A stretch of DNA of 64,000 bases from Myxococcus stipitatus DSM 14675 (GTDB lineage Bacteria; Myxococcota; Myxococcia; Myxococcales; Myxococcaceae): NCBI RefSeq assembly GCF_000331735.1, contig NC_020126.1, positions 7,381,501 through 7,445,500 on the forward strand. Direction: 5' to 3'. This document shows, in pieces, positions 33,617 to 42,540 of the stretch. The notes under the pieces were generated by a model. That model worked only from the letters and a program-made list of their open reading frames with translations, did no database searches and had not been told where the DNA came from. Every line of letters starts with the position of its first letter. The first letter of the stretch is position 1. A program made the translations under genes and the position numbers.

Positions 33617-34405
33617 TCACCCACCTCCGCGCCGGACGACGGCGGGCGTCAGGCCCGTCAGTCGACGGAAGACGGTGGTGAAGTGGCTCTGCGAGCTGAA
33701 GCCGACCTCGAGTGCAATCTCGCCCAGGGAGTGGTGGGTGCGGCTCAGCAGCTCCCGTGCGCGCTCCACCCGCCGCTGCTGCACATAGGCATGGGGTGTC
33801 ATCGCCATGGACTGGCGAAAAGCCCGGGTGAAGTAGAAGACGCTCAAGCCTGAGTGGCGCGCCAATTCCTCCACCCGGATGCGCCGCGCCAGATGGGCCT
33901 CGATGAAGAGCCGCACGCGATGGAGCGCGGCGGCGGAGAGGCCACCGCGCCGCCGAGCCGCCCCCGCGCCTCCTGGCGCCTGGAGGAGCCTGGCGACCCG
34001 GGAAGCGTGCCGGTCTTGCACCCCGCGCACGGCGCTCAAGACGCCCGCGAGGACCTTCAGGTCCGCCTCGGGCAAGGCCGCCATCAGCTGGAACCCCTCC
34101 TCGCGAAGGGGCCCCCAGATGGTCTCGATCCACTCCCGCGCATGCTCGGTGAGCACGAGCCGACGGCCACTCCCCGCGGCCTCTCGTCGGACGTAACCCG
34201 CGAGCTCCAGGCGCTCCACGTCGGTGCCTCGAGGGACGGCGCTCAAGGGCGAAGGGCCACCGAAGTGGAGCTGCGCCAGGCACGCCATCTCCGCTCGGCC
34301 CAGCGCGAGCACCTCGCCGACGGTGGCGTCGAAGAGCGCGGAGGCCTCCTGGAAGTGGGCGATGTCGGCGCCTATCTGCTCGAGGAGGGCATGTCGGGGA
34401 CCCAT
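33617..34405 (-). CDS. Fusion regulator: MarR-like N-terminus and AraC C-terminus
   Basis: 262 aa from ATG 34405 (a GTG at 34414 is possible). Residues about 15-140 resemble a MarR winged helix: LGRAEMACLAQLHFGGPSPL, then VERLELAGYVRREAAGSGRR and LVLTEHAREW. The stretch where MarR proteins carry the recognition helix looks shortened. Residues about 160-255 are a complete AraC double helix-turn-helix (LARHSGLSVFYFTRAFRQSM, then GEIALEVGFSSQSHFTTVFRR). The fusion is unusual: the MarR-like part may serve as a sensor or dimeriser. It is divergent, 77 bp away, from a small membrane protein gene that it may control. Confidence 0.8.
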   Translation of the reverse strand: MGPRHALLEQIGADIAHFQEASALFDATVGEVLALGRAEMACLAQLHFGGPSPLSAVPRGTDVERLELAGYVRREAAGSGRRLVLTEHAREWIETIWGPLREEGFQLMAALPEADLKVLAGVLSAVRGVQDRHASRVARLLQAPGGAGAARRRGGLSAAALHRVRLFIEAHLARRIRVEELARHSGLSVFYFTRAFRQSMAMTPHAYVQQRRVERARELLSRTHHSLGEIALEVGFSSQSHFTTVFRRLTGLTPAVVRRGGG

Positions 34406-34482
34406 GACGAACACCGCAGGAACGAGAAAAACAGCACAAGGGCACGAAAGACGCCCACACGCCCGGGACGCATCCTGCCCCC

Positions 34483-34986
34483 ATGATGAACATGAAGTTG
34501 TCGGCGGCGGAAATCATCCTGTGGCTCCTGGTGCTCAACCTCGGGCTCTCGTTCGGAGCAGGGCTCTACGAGCATCGAATCATGCTCCCCAGGTGGCTCG
34601 ACGCGCAGGGCCCGCACTGGTTCTCGGAGGAGGCGCGGCGGGACAACGTGGGGCTGCGCTTCTGGGCCTTCGTCAGCACGGGCCCCCTGACGTTGCTCAC
34701 CCTGGCGAGCGGCTTCTTCGCGCTCCGAGCCCCGGGGCCGCTGCGCGCCTGGTGGCTCGGGGCGGTGGCGCTGGTGCTCGTGGACCGGCTCCTCACCTTC
34801 TCGTACTTCATCCCCACGATGATGCGGCTGATGCAGGCGCCCGACTCGTCGGAGTCCGTGGCGAGCGCGGTGCAGTGGAGCCGGCTGAATCACCTGCGCC
34901 ACCTCTTGGTCGCCGCCGCGTGGCTCTGCTCACTCCAAGCCCTCACATGGCTGAGGGTGAGCAAGGTCCTCCCAGGTGCCTCCTGA
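34483..34986 (+). CDS. DUF1772-like integral membrane protein
   Basis: 167 aa with four hydrophobic helices (IILWLLVLNLGLSFGAGLYE, FWAFVSTGPLTLLTLASGFF, WWLGAVALVLVDRLLTFSYF, LLVAAAWLCSLQALTWL). The first helix with GLYEHRIMLPRW and the NHLRHLLVAAAW ending resemble DUF1772 and anthrone oxygenase-like proteins. Inner membrane; activity unknown. No ribosome site is clear before ATG 34483. Divergent from the MarR/AraC fusion regulator, its probable controller. Confidence 0.65.
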   Translation: MMNMKLSAAEIILWLLVLNLGLSFGAGLYEHRIMLPRWLDAQGPHWFSEEARRDNVGLRFWAFVSTGPLTLLTLASGFFALRAPGPLRAWWLGAVALVLVDRLLTFSYFIPTMMRLMQAPDSSESVASAVQWSRLNHLRHLLVAAAWLCSLQALTWLRVSKVLPGAS

Positions 34987-35259
34987 CGACCTCACCATGC
35001 CTGGATTTGCTCACCCGGCCCATAGACATACCAGACACCGAGACAAACCACCGAGCACCTCGGCGACACTCCTGCCCTTCCTGGCGAGCGTCCGCGAGAC
35101 GCCACTGCCCTCGGGGACAGGTTGAAACATCGTCAGGCCCCACGCAAATGGCGTCCTGCGGAAACGCCACCTGCCGCGACGCAGCGGATGTGTCATCCCT
35201 CGCGCCTGGAAGCCCAGGTCCGGAGGAGCCCCGCCTGTCGCGGCCTGAGGACCTGATAC

Positions 35260-36126
35260 ATGTTACAAGGTAGACGAGTCGTGATCACCGGCGGAGGCCG
35301 TGGACTGGGCCGCGTCTTCGCCCAGAGCTTCGTGGCGGCGGGCGCCAACGTCATCATCACCGGACGCAATCGACAAACCCTCGACGAGGTCTCTCGCGAG
35401 CTGGGGGGCTTGGAGACCTTTGTCTTCGACATCTCGGATGCCTCCGCCACCCGGGCCGCGTTCGACCACATCCACCAGACCCACGGTCCCATCGACGTGC
35501 TGGTGAACAACGCGGGCATCTGCCATCCACCGGGTTTCTTCTGGGAGACGCCTCTCGAGGACTGGGCGGCCACCTTGGACGTCAACCTCAAGGGCACCGT
35601 GTACTGCACGCACGCCGCCCTCCAGGTCATGGTGGAACAGGGGAACGGCATCATCATCAACCTGGCCAGCAGCGCCGGCGTCTTCCGCTGGCCCACCTGC
35701 TCCGCCTACTCCGTCAGCAAGGCCGCCATCGTCAAGCTGACGGAGAACCTCTCCTGCGAGACTCGCCGACATGGCGTCTCCCTCTTCGCCTACCACCCAG
35801 GCCTGGTGCACTCCATCGGGCTGGGCGCGGACTACCTCGCCACCCCCTCGCCGGAGGACACGCTCCTGGGCCAGGTGCAGAAGTGGGTCACCTCGGAGAG
35901 ACTGGCCGGGAGGACCGTGGATGCCCAGCAGAGCATCGGCAACCTGCTCAAGCTGGCGGGCGGCACGTGCTCCGAGCTGAGCGGCTGCTACCTCACCGTC
36001 CACGACGACCTGGAGCGCCTGATGGCGGACCGCAAGGCCCTCTGCACCGACCACCTGATGTTGCGCGTGCAGCAGCACTCCCCGCCCACCGGGGCGACCA
36101 TGCCTCAAAGGCCTCCCGAGGCGTGA
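35260..36126 (+). CDS. SDR family oxidoreductase
   Basis: 288 aa. Cofactor motif TGGGRGLG at residues 10-17, D-rich second strand (FVFDISDAS), NNAG near 85, and catalytic Ser (NLASSAG) with YSVSK near 150. The PG motif (AYHPGLVHS) also fits classical SDRs. The C-terminus carries extra residues (GTCSELSGCYLTVHDDLERL and a Pro-rich tail) beyond the usual 250. GAGG lies about 9 nt before the ATG. It stands alone, with 273 bp of spacer upstream holding no visible gene. Substrate unknown. Confidence 0.88.
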   Translation: MLQGRRVVITGGGRGLGRVFAQSFVAAGANVIITGRNRQTLDEVSRELGGLETFVFDISDASATRAAFDHIHQTHGPIDVLVNNAGICHPPGFFWETPLEDWAATLDVNLKGTVYCTHAALQVMVEQGNGIIINLASSAGVFRWPTCSAYSVSKAAIVKLTENLSCETRRHGVSLFAYHPGLVHSIGLGADYLATPSPEDTLLGQVQKWVTSERLAGRTVDAQQSIGNLLKLAGGTCSELSGCYLTVHDDLERLMADRKALCTDHLMLRVQQHSPPTGATMPQRPPEA

Positions 36127-36335
36127 CACGCCCGGACGCTGCGGGGCACCCCGGCCCTTCCCGGTGAAGGCACGCCATCTCTCGCCTCGCGCGTCTGCCT
36201 GCCCACCAGGAGAGCACGCGCGACACCCCTTGCGTGTCGAACACAGACAGGAACACCGGGTGACGGCCACACACGCACGGGTTGGCGCACGTGTTGCTTT
36301 CCCATCGCAATGGCAGCACGCGAGGGAGAGGTCAC

Positions 36336-39300
36336 GTGAACCGGTGGACAGTGGGAGCAGTGGGCGGATGTCTGGGAGTGGCACTTTTCTTCCTGAGTGG
36401 GTGCGAAAGTGCCCCCTCGGGAGTCTCGGTGGCCCAAGGAGCGGCCACCCAGGCCAGAAGCCAGACACAGGAACTCATCACGCGGACCGTGACGATCATC
36501 GCGGCCGCGGATACGCACGTGTCGGCGGCGGCGCCAACGACGAGCTTCGGCTCGCGGCCAGCCCTGGAGGTGGACAAGTCACCGGAGTCCGAGGCGTACC
36601 TGCGCTTCTACGTCGCCCCGGTGGAGGGGACCCTCACGACAGCACGGCTGCGAGTGTATGTGTTGGACGGCTCGTCGGAGGGACCCATCGCGCATGACCC
36701 ACGCATCTCGGGGCGGGCCTGGAACGAGCTGACGACCTGGGACACGCGGCCGAGTCGCTCCGACTACAGCGCCCTGACCCGCATGGGGGCGGTGGCCAGC
36801 GGCACCTGGAGCGAGCTGGACATCACGGACCTGCACATCTCCACGGGTGCCTTCACGGACGTCCACCTCGTGGCCAACAGCGACGACGGCGTGTCGATTG
36901 CGTCGAGCGAACACCCCGACGCCACCCTGCGTCCCCAGCTCGTCCTCACCGTCCAGTCCGCCGAGGACCACCCGGCGAACCCCGCGCTGCCCATCACCGT
37001 GTCGGGAGCCCCCGTCACCTTCGGCCCGAGCGCGGACACCACCGTCTCCGCCGCCGCGCCCACCTCCTCGGAAGGAGGCTCGGCCCGGGACCTGTGGGTG
37101 GGCCCGTCGCCCGAGCGGGAGGCGCACCTGCGCTTCGAGGTCCAAGGGCTGACGGAGTCGGTCCAGCGCGCGGTGCTGCGCCTGTATGTCGGAGCCCAGG
37201 GGACGACGGAGGGCCCCGCGCTGTTCTCGACCCAAGGGACCTGGAGCGAGGCGAGCGCCACCTGGAACACACGTCCGGCGAAGGTGGGCAACGAGGTGGA
37301 CCGGATGCCCTTCCTCGCGCCCTGGGGGTACGTGGACTACGAGGTCACGGACCGGGTCCGAGGCAACGGGGCGGTCACCTTCGGCCTCTACGGAGCGTCG
37401 GGCAACGGGCTGTCCTTCGACTCGCGGGAGGTCTCGGTGGCACGTGCGCCTCGGCTCCTGGTGTGGACGGGCGCCGCGCGTGCGGCTCCGACCGAGGCCT
37501 GCCTGACTCGCCGGGAAGTCGTCGCGAAGGTGAGCCCTCCTCGCCATGACACCTATGTGAGCGCCGAGCGCCCGACGACGACGTTCCATCGCGAGGCGTC
37601 CTTGCGCGTGGACGCTGCGCCGGCGATGACCAGCTACCTGGACTTCGAGGTCGACCTCGGTGCGGCGCCCGTGCGTCGCGTCTTGCTCCAGCTCTTCGCC
37701 CTGGAGGCCACGGATGATGGCCCTCGGCTCTACAAAGCGCGCGCGTTCGAGCCAGCGGCGGCCACCTGGCAGAACCCGCCCGAACGCCTGGAGCTGCTGG
37801 GCGATGCAGGCGCGGTGAAGCGGAACCAGTGGGTGGAGTACGACGTGACGGGTGCGCTCACGGGCTCGGGCCGGCACGCCTTCGCCCTGGTCGCCGACTC
37901 CAACCTGGGGCTGAGCTTCGCGTCCGAGGATGCTCGCACGGACTGGATTCTGGACGCGGCCCCCCGGCTCGTCGTCGTCAGGGACAGCGACCCGTTCTGT
38001 TCGTACCGAGGCCCGTCGACCTCGGGAGGGAGCACCTGGGTGAAGCAGACGAACAACGCTTCAGCGGAGCATGTTCGGGATACGGCCCCCGCCCCGGGAG
38101 GAGGCTTCGCGGTCCTCGGCACGCAAGAGAAGACCCGGGACAGCGAGCCCTTCTCCGAGCAGACGGATGTCGTGACGTTGCACCGGACGGACGGCGCGGT
38201 CTTGTGGCGGGTGACCTTCCCCCAGGAGCGGGTGGAGTTCCGCCAGGTCGTGGTGACGGCGCTCGGGAACGTGCTCGTCGCGGGTGAGTACGCCGGGGCG
38301 CCAGACCTGGGGAAGGGGCCGCTGCCGCAGGGCACGGGCATGTTCGTGATGAAGCTGACCCCGTCGGGCGCGGTGGACTGGACGCGCGGCTACAACGCCT
38401 GGTTCCGCGGAGGCGGCGAGTTCATGGACAACCCCATGGTCGTGCATGACCTGACGACGGACGCGCACGGCAGCGCGGTGTTGACGGGCGGCTTCTGGGG
38501 CTACACGGACTTCGGAGGCGGAGAGGTCTACTCCGGCAAGCCCTTCCCCTATGACGACGAGTGGCCGAACTCCTTCGTCCTGAAGGTCCAGTGGGACGGC
38601 ACCTACCAGTGGGCGCGCATGCTGAACACGCGAGCGCTGCGTGGCACGCAGGCGGTGAGCGTCGCGGTGGATGCCCAGGAGAACGTCACGGTCGGCGGTT
38701 GGGCGGGCTGGGGCACTGACTTCGGCGCGGGGGCACTCGGTGAGAGCGGGCTGTTCGTGGCGCGATGGAACGTGAGCGGCGACTTTCTGTGGCATTGGCT
38801 CCTGCCGACAGCCACCAACGTCCTCTTCGCCGACCTGTACGACGTGGCCGTCCTGCCCGACGGTGACGTGGTCTTCTCCGGTCACTTCGACGGCCGCTTC
38901 ACCTTCGCGGGCACGGCCTACGCCAGCGCGGAGCCGGATGACGCCTACGACGGAATGCGAGAGCCCTTCCTCGGCAAGCTCTCACCGACAGGCGCGGAAC
39001 GGATGCTGCGGCATTTCCCGGGAGGAACCCAGACACTCCTCCTCCGTGAGCTGTCTGTCGATGCCTCCGGAAATCTCTTCACGGTGCAGTCCGGCCAAGG
39101 GGGGGTGTTGGGGCTGGGCGCCATCGGGCTCCCAGAGGACACCGCCCCGGAGCGCCCCACGGTCGCGAGCTTCACGTCGGCGCTGGAGACCCGCTGGGTG
39201 CGCGTCTTCGACCCCTTCCAATCCCTGTCGTCCCGGCTGACGCTCGTGGACGGCGGCGTCGTCCTCACGGGGGACCTGACCACGGCCTTCGAGGTCGATG

Positions 39301-39362
39301 GCACCTGGTACACACCGACGTTGCGTCGGGCGGACCTGCTGCACCTCAAGCTGCGGCCATAG
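36336..39362 (+). CDS. Lipoprotein with three DNRLRE domains and a propeller-like C-terminus
   Basis: 1008 aa from GTG 36336, which has GGGAGAGG 5 nt upstream. Signal peptide with lipobox FLSGC. Three DNRLRE domains follow (about residues 50-195, 215-380, 395-550): each starts with ADTxVSAAAPTxSxG or its variant (HDTYVSAERPTTTFHRE), has YLRFxV and ends with TWDTRP/TWNTRP/TWQNPP. From about 560 a secreted propeller part has repeating GNVLVAGEYAG, AVLTGGFWGYTDFGGG, VTVGGWAGWGTDFGAG and VVFSGHFDGRFTFAG units. Surface adhesive or structural protein is the likely role; no enzyme motif. Confidence 0.85.
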   Translation: MNRWTVGAVGGCLGVALFFLSGCESAPSGVSVAQGAATQARSQTQELITRTVTIIAAADTHVSAAAPTTSFGSRPALEVDKSPESEAYLRFYVAPVEGTLTTARLRVYVLDGSSEGPIAHDPRISGRAWNELTTWDTRPSRSDYSALTRMGAVASGTWSELDITDLHISTGAFTDVHLVANSDDGVSIASSEHPDATLRPQLVLTVQSAEDHPANPALPITVSGAPVTFGPSADTTVSAAAPTSSEGGSARDLWVGPSPEREAHLRFEVQGLTESVQRAVLRLYVGAQGTTEGPALFSTQGTWSEASATWNTRPAKVGNEVDRMPFLAPWGYVDYEVTDRVRGNGAVTFGLYGASGNGLSFDSREVSVARAPRLLVWTGAARAAPTEACLTRREVVAKVSPPRHDTYVSAERPTTTFHREASLRVDAAPAMTSYLDFEVDLGAAPVRRVLLQLFALEATDDGPRLYKARAFEPAAATWQNPPERLELLGDAGAVKRNQWVEYDVTGALTGSGRHAFALVADSNLGLSFASEDARTDWILDAAPRLVVVRDSDPFCSYRGPSTSGGSTWVKQTNNASAEHVRDTAPAPGGGFAVLGTQEKTRDSEPFSEQTDVVTLHRTDGAVLWRVTFPQERVEFRQVVVTALGNVLVAGEYAGAPDLGKGPLPQGTGMFVMKLTPSGAVDWTRGYNAWFRGGGEFMDNPMVVHDLTTDAHGSAVLTGGFWGYTDFGGGEVYSGKPFPYDDEWPNSFVLKVQWDGTYQWARMLNTRALRGTQAVSVAVDAQENVTVGGWAGWGTDFGAGALGESGLFVARWNVSGDFLWHWLLPTATNVLFADLYDVAVLPDGDVVFSGHFDGRFTFAGTAYASAEPDDAYDGMREPFLGKLSPTGAERMLRHFPGGTQTLLLRELSVDASGNLFTVQSGQGGVLGLGAIGLPEDTAPERPTVASFTSALETRWVRVFDPFQSLSSRLTLVDGGVVLTGDLTTAFEVDGTWYTPTLRRADLLHLKLRP

Positions 39363-39517
39363 TCACCGCGGGGATGCAGGCACGGGAGACAGCGCCAGGG
39401 GAGGTCAGGGCCCCACTCGAGCGCCCTGCCCTGCCTCACGACGCGGAGGCAGCACGAGGGTCCAGACCCCGACGGTGGGTATGCGCTGCCATTGGCTTGA
39501 CGTCGGAGGAGTGGGCC

Positions 39518-40540
39518 ATGATGCACGGCATGAATTCACCCACCGTGCATCCCGCGCAGCGCATCGTCGACCTGGGCTTTGGCTTCATCCTCTCCGGTGC
39601 GCTGTCGTCCGTGGCGGAGCTGGGCGTCGCGGACAAGCTGGTCCAGGGGCCTCGGAGTGCCGCCTCGCTCGCGGAGGAGCTGGGCGTCCACGCCCAGGCC
39701 CTGTACCGGGTCCTCCGGCTGCTCGCGAGCGTGGAGGTGTTCTCCGAGGATGCCGCGGGCCTCTTCTCGCTGACTCCCGCCGCCGAGTACCTGCGCAGCG
39801 ATGCCCCGGGCTCCCTGCGCGCCGCGGTGCGGATGCTGACACAGCGCATCTTCTGGGCCCCCACCGGGGAGATGGTCGACACGGTCCGCACCGGACAGAC
39901 GCCGTTCGACCGCATCTTCGGCAAGCCCTTCTTCGACTACCTCCACCACGACCCCGCGCAGGGCGCCGTCTTCCACCAGGGCATGTCCAGCCTGTCCGAC
40001 ATGGAGAACGGCGCCATCGCCGCCAGCTACGACTTCACGGGGCTGAGCAGCGTGGTGGACGTGGGCGGTGGACACGGCGGCTTCCTCATCGAGGTGCTCA
40101 AGCTCGCGCCCCAGGTGCGCGGCGTCCTCTTCGACCATGGACAGGTGCTCGCGGGCGCTCGCATCGCCCAGGCGGGGTTCTCGCAGCGGTGTGCGCTGGA
40201 GGAGGGAGACTTCTTCCAGGCCGTCCCCAAGGGCGCGGAGGCCTACGTCCTCAAGCGCATCCTCCATGACTGGAACGACGAGACGTGCGTCCGCATCCTC
40301 CGGAACTGCCGTGAGGCCATGGCGGAAGGCGGGCGGGTCCTCGTCCTCGACACCGTCATTCCTCCTGGCAACGCGCCGCACGGAGGCAAGGTGCTGGACG
40401 TGATGATGCTGGCGTCACTGCCGGGGCGGGAGCGCACGGAGGAGGACTTCCGGAAGCTCTTCGCACAGGCGGGGCTGAAGCTCTCGCGCATCCTCCCCAC
40501 TCCGAGCGCCCTCAGCATCACGGAGGCTGTCGCGGCCTGA
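39518..40540 (+). CDS. SAM-dependent O-methyltransferase (COMT/acetylserotonin type)
   Basis: 340 aa from ATG 39518 with GGAGGAG 7 nt upstream; size is right for the family. An N-terminal winged-helix dimerisation part (ADKLVQGPRSAASLAEELGV, ALYRVLRLLAS) precedes the Rossmann domain with VVDVGGGHGGFLIEVLK, then GDFFQAVPKGAEAYVLKRIL and the catalytic HDW(ND) histidine motif. Methylates a hydroxyl of an aromatic small molecule, often in secondary metabolism. There is no biosynthetic cluster around it, so the substrate is open. Confidence 0.9.
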   Translation: MMHGMNSPTVHPAQRIVDLGFGFILSGALSSVAELGVADKLVQGPRSAASLAEELGVHAQALYRVLRLLASVEVFSEDAAGLFSLTPAAEYLRSDAPGSLRAAVRMLTQRIFWAPTGEMVDTVRTGQTPFDRIFGKPFFDYLHHDPAQGAVFHQGMSSLSDMENGAIAASYDFTGLSSVVDVGGGHGGFLIEVLKLAPQVRGVLFDHGQVLAGARIAQAGFSQRCALEEGDFFQAVPKGAEAYVLKRILHDWNDETCVRILRNCREAMAEGGRVLVLDTVIPPGNAPHGGKVLDVMMLASLPGRERTEEDFRKLFAQAGLKLSRILPTPSALSITEAVAA

Positions 40541-40618
40541 GCCCCCTGCTGAAGAAAAATCCGAGGCCCTGAATCCTTTCGGGCGCGACGTGACTTCTCC
40601 TCGTACAAGGAGGACGTC

Positions 40619-40834
40619 ATGAAGCGAAATGTCGGGAATCTGGAGCGGCTGTTCAGGGCCTTGGGGGGCGTGGGGTTGCTGGTGTGTGCGGTCATGGCAC
40701 CGCTCCCGCTGGCGTTCCGTCTCGCGGCCTGCGGAGGGTTGGGGGTGTACATGCTCTTCACGGCCCTGGCGGGGAGCTGCCTGGGCTACGCACTGATGGG
40801 GCGCTCGACGTGCCCCCTCGAGCCTGGGCGTTGA
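40619..40834 (+). CDS. DUF2892 inner membrane protein
   Basis: 71 aa. MKRNVGNLERLFRALGGVGL and the C-terminal GSCLGYALMGRSTC are the hallmark ends of DUF2892 (as in the tail of YgaP rhodaneses), with two short membrane helices between. A strong AAGGAGG lies 6 nt before ATG. The stop overlaps the start of the sigma factor (TGATG), so the two form one operon. Role unknown; often linked to sulfur or redox stress genes. Upstream, GAATCC-13-CGTG is a weak candidate for an ECF-type promoter. Confidence 0.85.
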   Translation: MKRNVGNLERLFRALGGVGLLVCAVMAPLPLAFRLAACGGLGVYMLFTALAGSCLGYALMGRSTCPLEPGR

Positions 40835-41403
40835 TGGGCGCCGCACACACGGAGCTGCTCGCCGCCGCGGCAAGGGGGGATGACGAAGCCCTTGCCGTGT
40901 TGGTGCGTGCGTATCACGACCGGGTGTACCGGTTCGGCCTGCGGGTGTGCAGGGATGGGTTCGACGCGGACGATGCCGTGCAGGAGGCCTTCACGAAGCT
41001 CGCGAGGCGCCCCGAGGTGCAGCGGGATGCCGGCGTCCTGTCGTGGCTGATGAGCGTGGTGCGCCATGCGTGCCTGCGGATGCTCCGCCCCTTCGTCCGC
41101 GAGCGGCGGGCCCTGGGGGCGGGGGCCGAGGAAGAGGCGGTCCTCGCGCCGGAGGGGGTCGACCCGCAGCAGGCGCTCGAGCGCTGGGAGCTCATCCAGT
41201 CCGTCCATGCGGCCATCGCGGGCCTCGCGCCCGCCTACCGCGAGGTGCTCATCATGCGAGACCTGGAGGGACTGTCTGGCGATGAGGTCTGCAAGGCCCT
41301 GGGGTTGGAGCTGGCCACCATGAAGACCCGGCTGCATCGGGCGCGGGGGCAGCTGCGCGAGGAGCTCCTCAGGCGCGGTGCGTGGCAGCGGCCCGAGGGG
41401 TGA
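40834..41403 (+). CDS. ECF-like RNA polymerase sigma factor
   Basis: 189 aa from ATG 40834, overlapping the preceding stop by one base. Region 2 is seen in YHDRVYRFGLRVCRDGFDAD and DAVQEAFTKLARR; region 4 in LAPAYREVLIMRDLEGLSGD and VCKALGLELATMKTRLHRAR. This is the two-domain ECF layout that directs polymerase to a specific promoter set. No anti-sigma factor with a recognisable zinc-binding or membrane form is adjacent, unless the DUF2892 membrane protein takes that part. The 3' neighbour is an unrelated sirtuin with its own ribosome site. Confidence 0.9.
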   Translation: MGAAHTELLAAAARGDDEALAVLVRAYHDRVYRFGLRVCRDGFDADDAVQEAFTKLARRPEVQRDAGVLSWLMSVVRHACLRMLRPFVRERRALGAGAEEEAVLAPEGVDPQQALERWELIQSVHAAIAGLAPAYREVLIMRDLEGLSGDEVCKALGLELATMKTRLHRARGQLREELLRRGAWQRPEG

Positions 41404-41482
41404 CCTCACACGAACAGACACGGGCGACAAAGAGCGTCATGCTCCCATCCCTCGAGCGTCCATGGAGCCGAGGAGACCCGCG

Positions 41483-42301
41483 ATGAAGCCTTCAGGAGTC
41501 GATCCCCTTGTCGCCGCCGCCCGTGGAGCACCCGCCGAGTCCGTGCTCGTCGTCACGGGCGCTGGAATCAGCCTGGCCAGCGGCATTCCGACCTTTCGCG
41601 GGACAGACCCTGGCGCGGTGTGGGCGAACGAGGTGATGGAGAAGGGAACGCGGGCCTTCTTCAAGCGAGCGCCTGACGAGTCGTGGCAGATCTACCTGAG
41701 ACGCTTCGAGCTGGCGCGAGGCGCACAGCCGAACCCCGCCCACCTGGCGCTGGTCGAGTGGGAGGCGTGGCAGGCGCAACAGGGACGGGGCTTCGCCATC
41801 GTCACGCAGAACGTCGACTCCCTGCATGAGCGGGCCGGGAGTCGGGCGTTGGTGAAGGTGCACGGGAGCCTCGACAAGGCGCGGTGCACCGCGCGGGGGT
41901 GCAAGCTGGGACCTCCGAGAGGCACGGTGCCGCTCGAGTCGGTGGACTTCGGGGCCTTCCATGCGGACCCGAGCCCGGAGACGGTGCCGCACTGCCCGGC
42001 CTGCGGCAGCCGGCTTCGGCCTCACATCCTCTGGTTCGACGAGAACTACACGGAGCACGAGGGCTACGAAATCGAGCGCGTGTTCGCACTGGCGCGGCAG
42101 GCCCGGCTGGTCGTCTTCATCGGGACCTCGTTCTCGGTGGGGGCGACGGAGCACATCCGCGCCATCGCGGGGAAGCGTGGCGCGCGGATGTTCAGCATCG
42201 ACCCGGTGAACGCCTCTCCGGCCAAGGACATCGAGACCGTGACCGCACGCGCGGAGGAGCTGTTGCCGGAGTTGATGCATGTCCTTTCCTCGAAAGGCTG
42301 A
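41483..42301 (+). CDS. SIR2 family NAD-dependent protein deacylase
   Basis: 272 aa from ATG 41483 (GAGGAG upstream). Classical sirtuin motifs: GAGISLASGIPTFRG near residue 21, TQNVDSLHERAG near 110, catalytic H127 in KVHGS, a zinc site with CTARGC and CPAC, and FIGTSFSVG plus FSIDPV for NAD binding. It removes acyl groups from lysines using NAD. All catalytic and zinc residues are present, so this is a housekeeping-type CobB-like enzyme, not a SIR2 defence effector. It lies 240 bp before the helicase operon, apparently independent. Confidence 0.9.
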   Translation: MKPSGVDPLVAAARGAPAESVLVVTGAGISLASGIPTFRGTDPGAVWANEVMEKGTRAFFKRAPDESWQIYLRRFELARGAQPNPAHLALVEWEAWQAQQGRGFAIVTQNVDSLHERAGSRALVKVHGSLDKARCTARGCKLGPPRGTVPLESVDFGAFHADPSPETVPHCPACGSRLRPHILWFDENYTEHEGYEIERVFALARQARLVVFIGTSFSVGATEHIRAIAGKRGARMFSIDPVNASPAKDIETVTARAEELLPELMHVLSSKG

Positions 42302-42310
42302 GCAACGCAG

Positions 42311-42453
42311 AACACGGCGAACCAGACCGTCATCCTGACGGCCGGGCAGCCCCCCACGATGGGAACCTGCGGGGTGTCGGGAGCGACCAGCTCCGTGCCG
42401 GGTGCTACGCCAACAACACCCGCGGAGGCACCGTGGCCGGGACCCTCCGATAG
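42311..42453 (+). pseudogene. Remnant of a secreted-protein C-terminal domain
   Basis: Two fragments in different frames read like one family. NTANQTVILTAGQ...GTCGVSG (from 42311) and, in another frame, DQLRAGCYANNTRGGTVAG ending at TAG 42451-42453. From memory, myxobacterial secreted proteins carry a domain with TVTLTAGQTLTxGTCGV...at its start and RAGCYxNxxCxGTVA at its end. The middle, about 40 residues, is missing here, so this is an internally deleted leftover. There is no start or ribosome site. Inferred from pattern only. Confidence 0.4.
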
Positions 42454-42464
42454 TGCGGCGGTGC

Positions 42465-42482
42465 CCCCTCCCCCGGGAGGGG
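42465..42482. repeat. Perfect hairpin palindrome between sirtuin and defence-like operon
   Basis: CCCCTCCC (42465-42472) and GGGAGGGG (42475-42482) separated by CC. It lies 60-75 bp before the first gene of the helicase operon. It might be a terminator for upstream transcripts or an operator; the 2-nt loop is too tight for a normal RNA hairpin. Confidence 0.4.
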
Positions 42483-42540
42483 TATGGCTGACTCGATGTC
42501 CGGCAGGGAGACTCGCGCTACCCTGCCGTGACTCGAGGCC

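Noticed and set aside
41483-42301. SIR2 gene next to the helicase operon as part of a defence system (as in Thoeris or Dsr).
   Set aside because: It has a complete sirtuin deacylase domain with zinc cysteines and catalytic His and no effector or sensor fusion. It is 240 bp away with its own ribosome site.
42465-42482. CCCCTCCC-CC-GGGAGGGG as a rho-independent terminator.
   Set aside because: A 2-nt loop is too small for an ordinary RNA hairpin and no T-run follows. Kept only as a palindrome.
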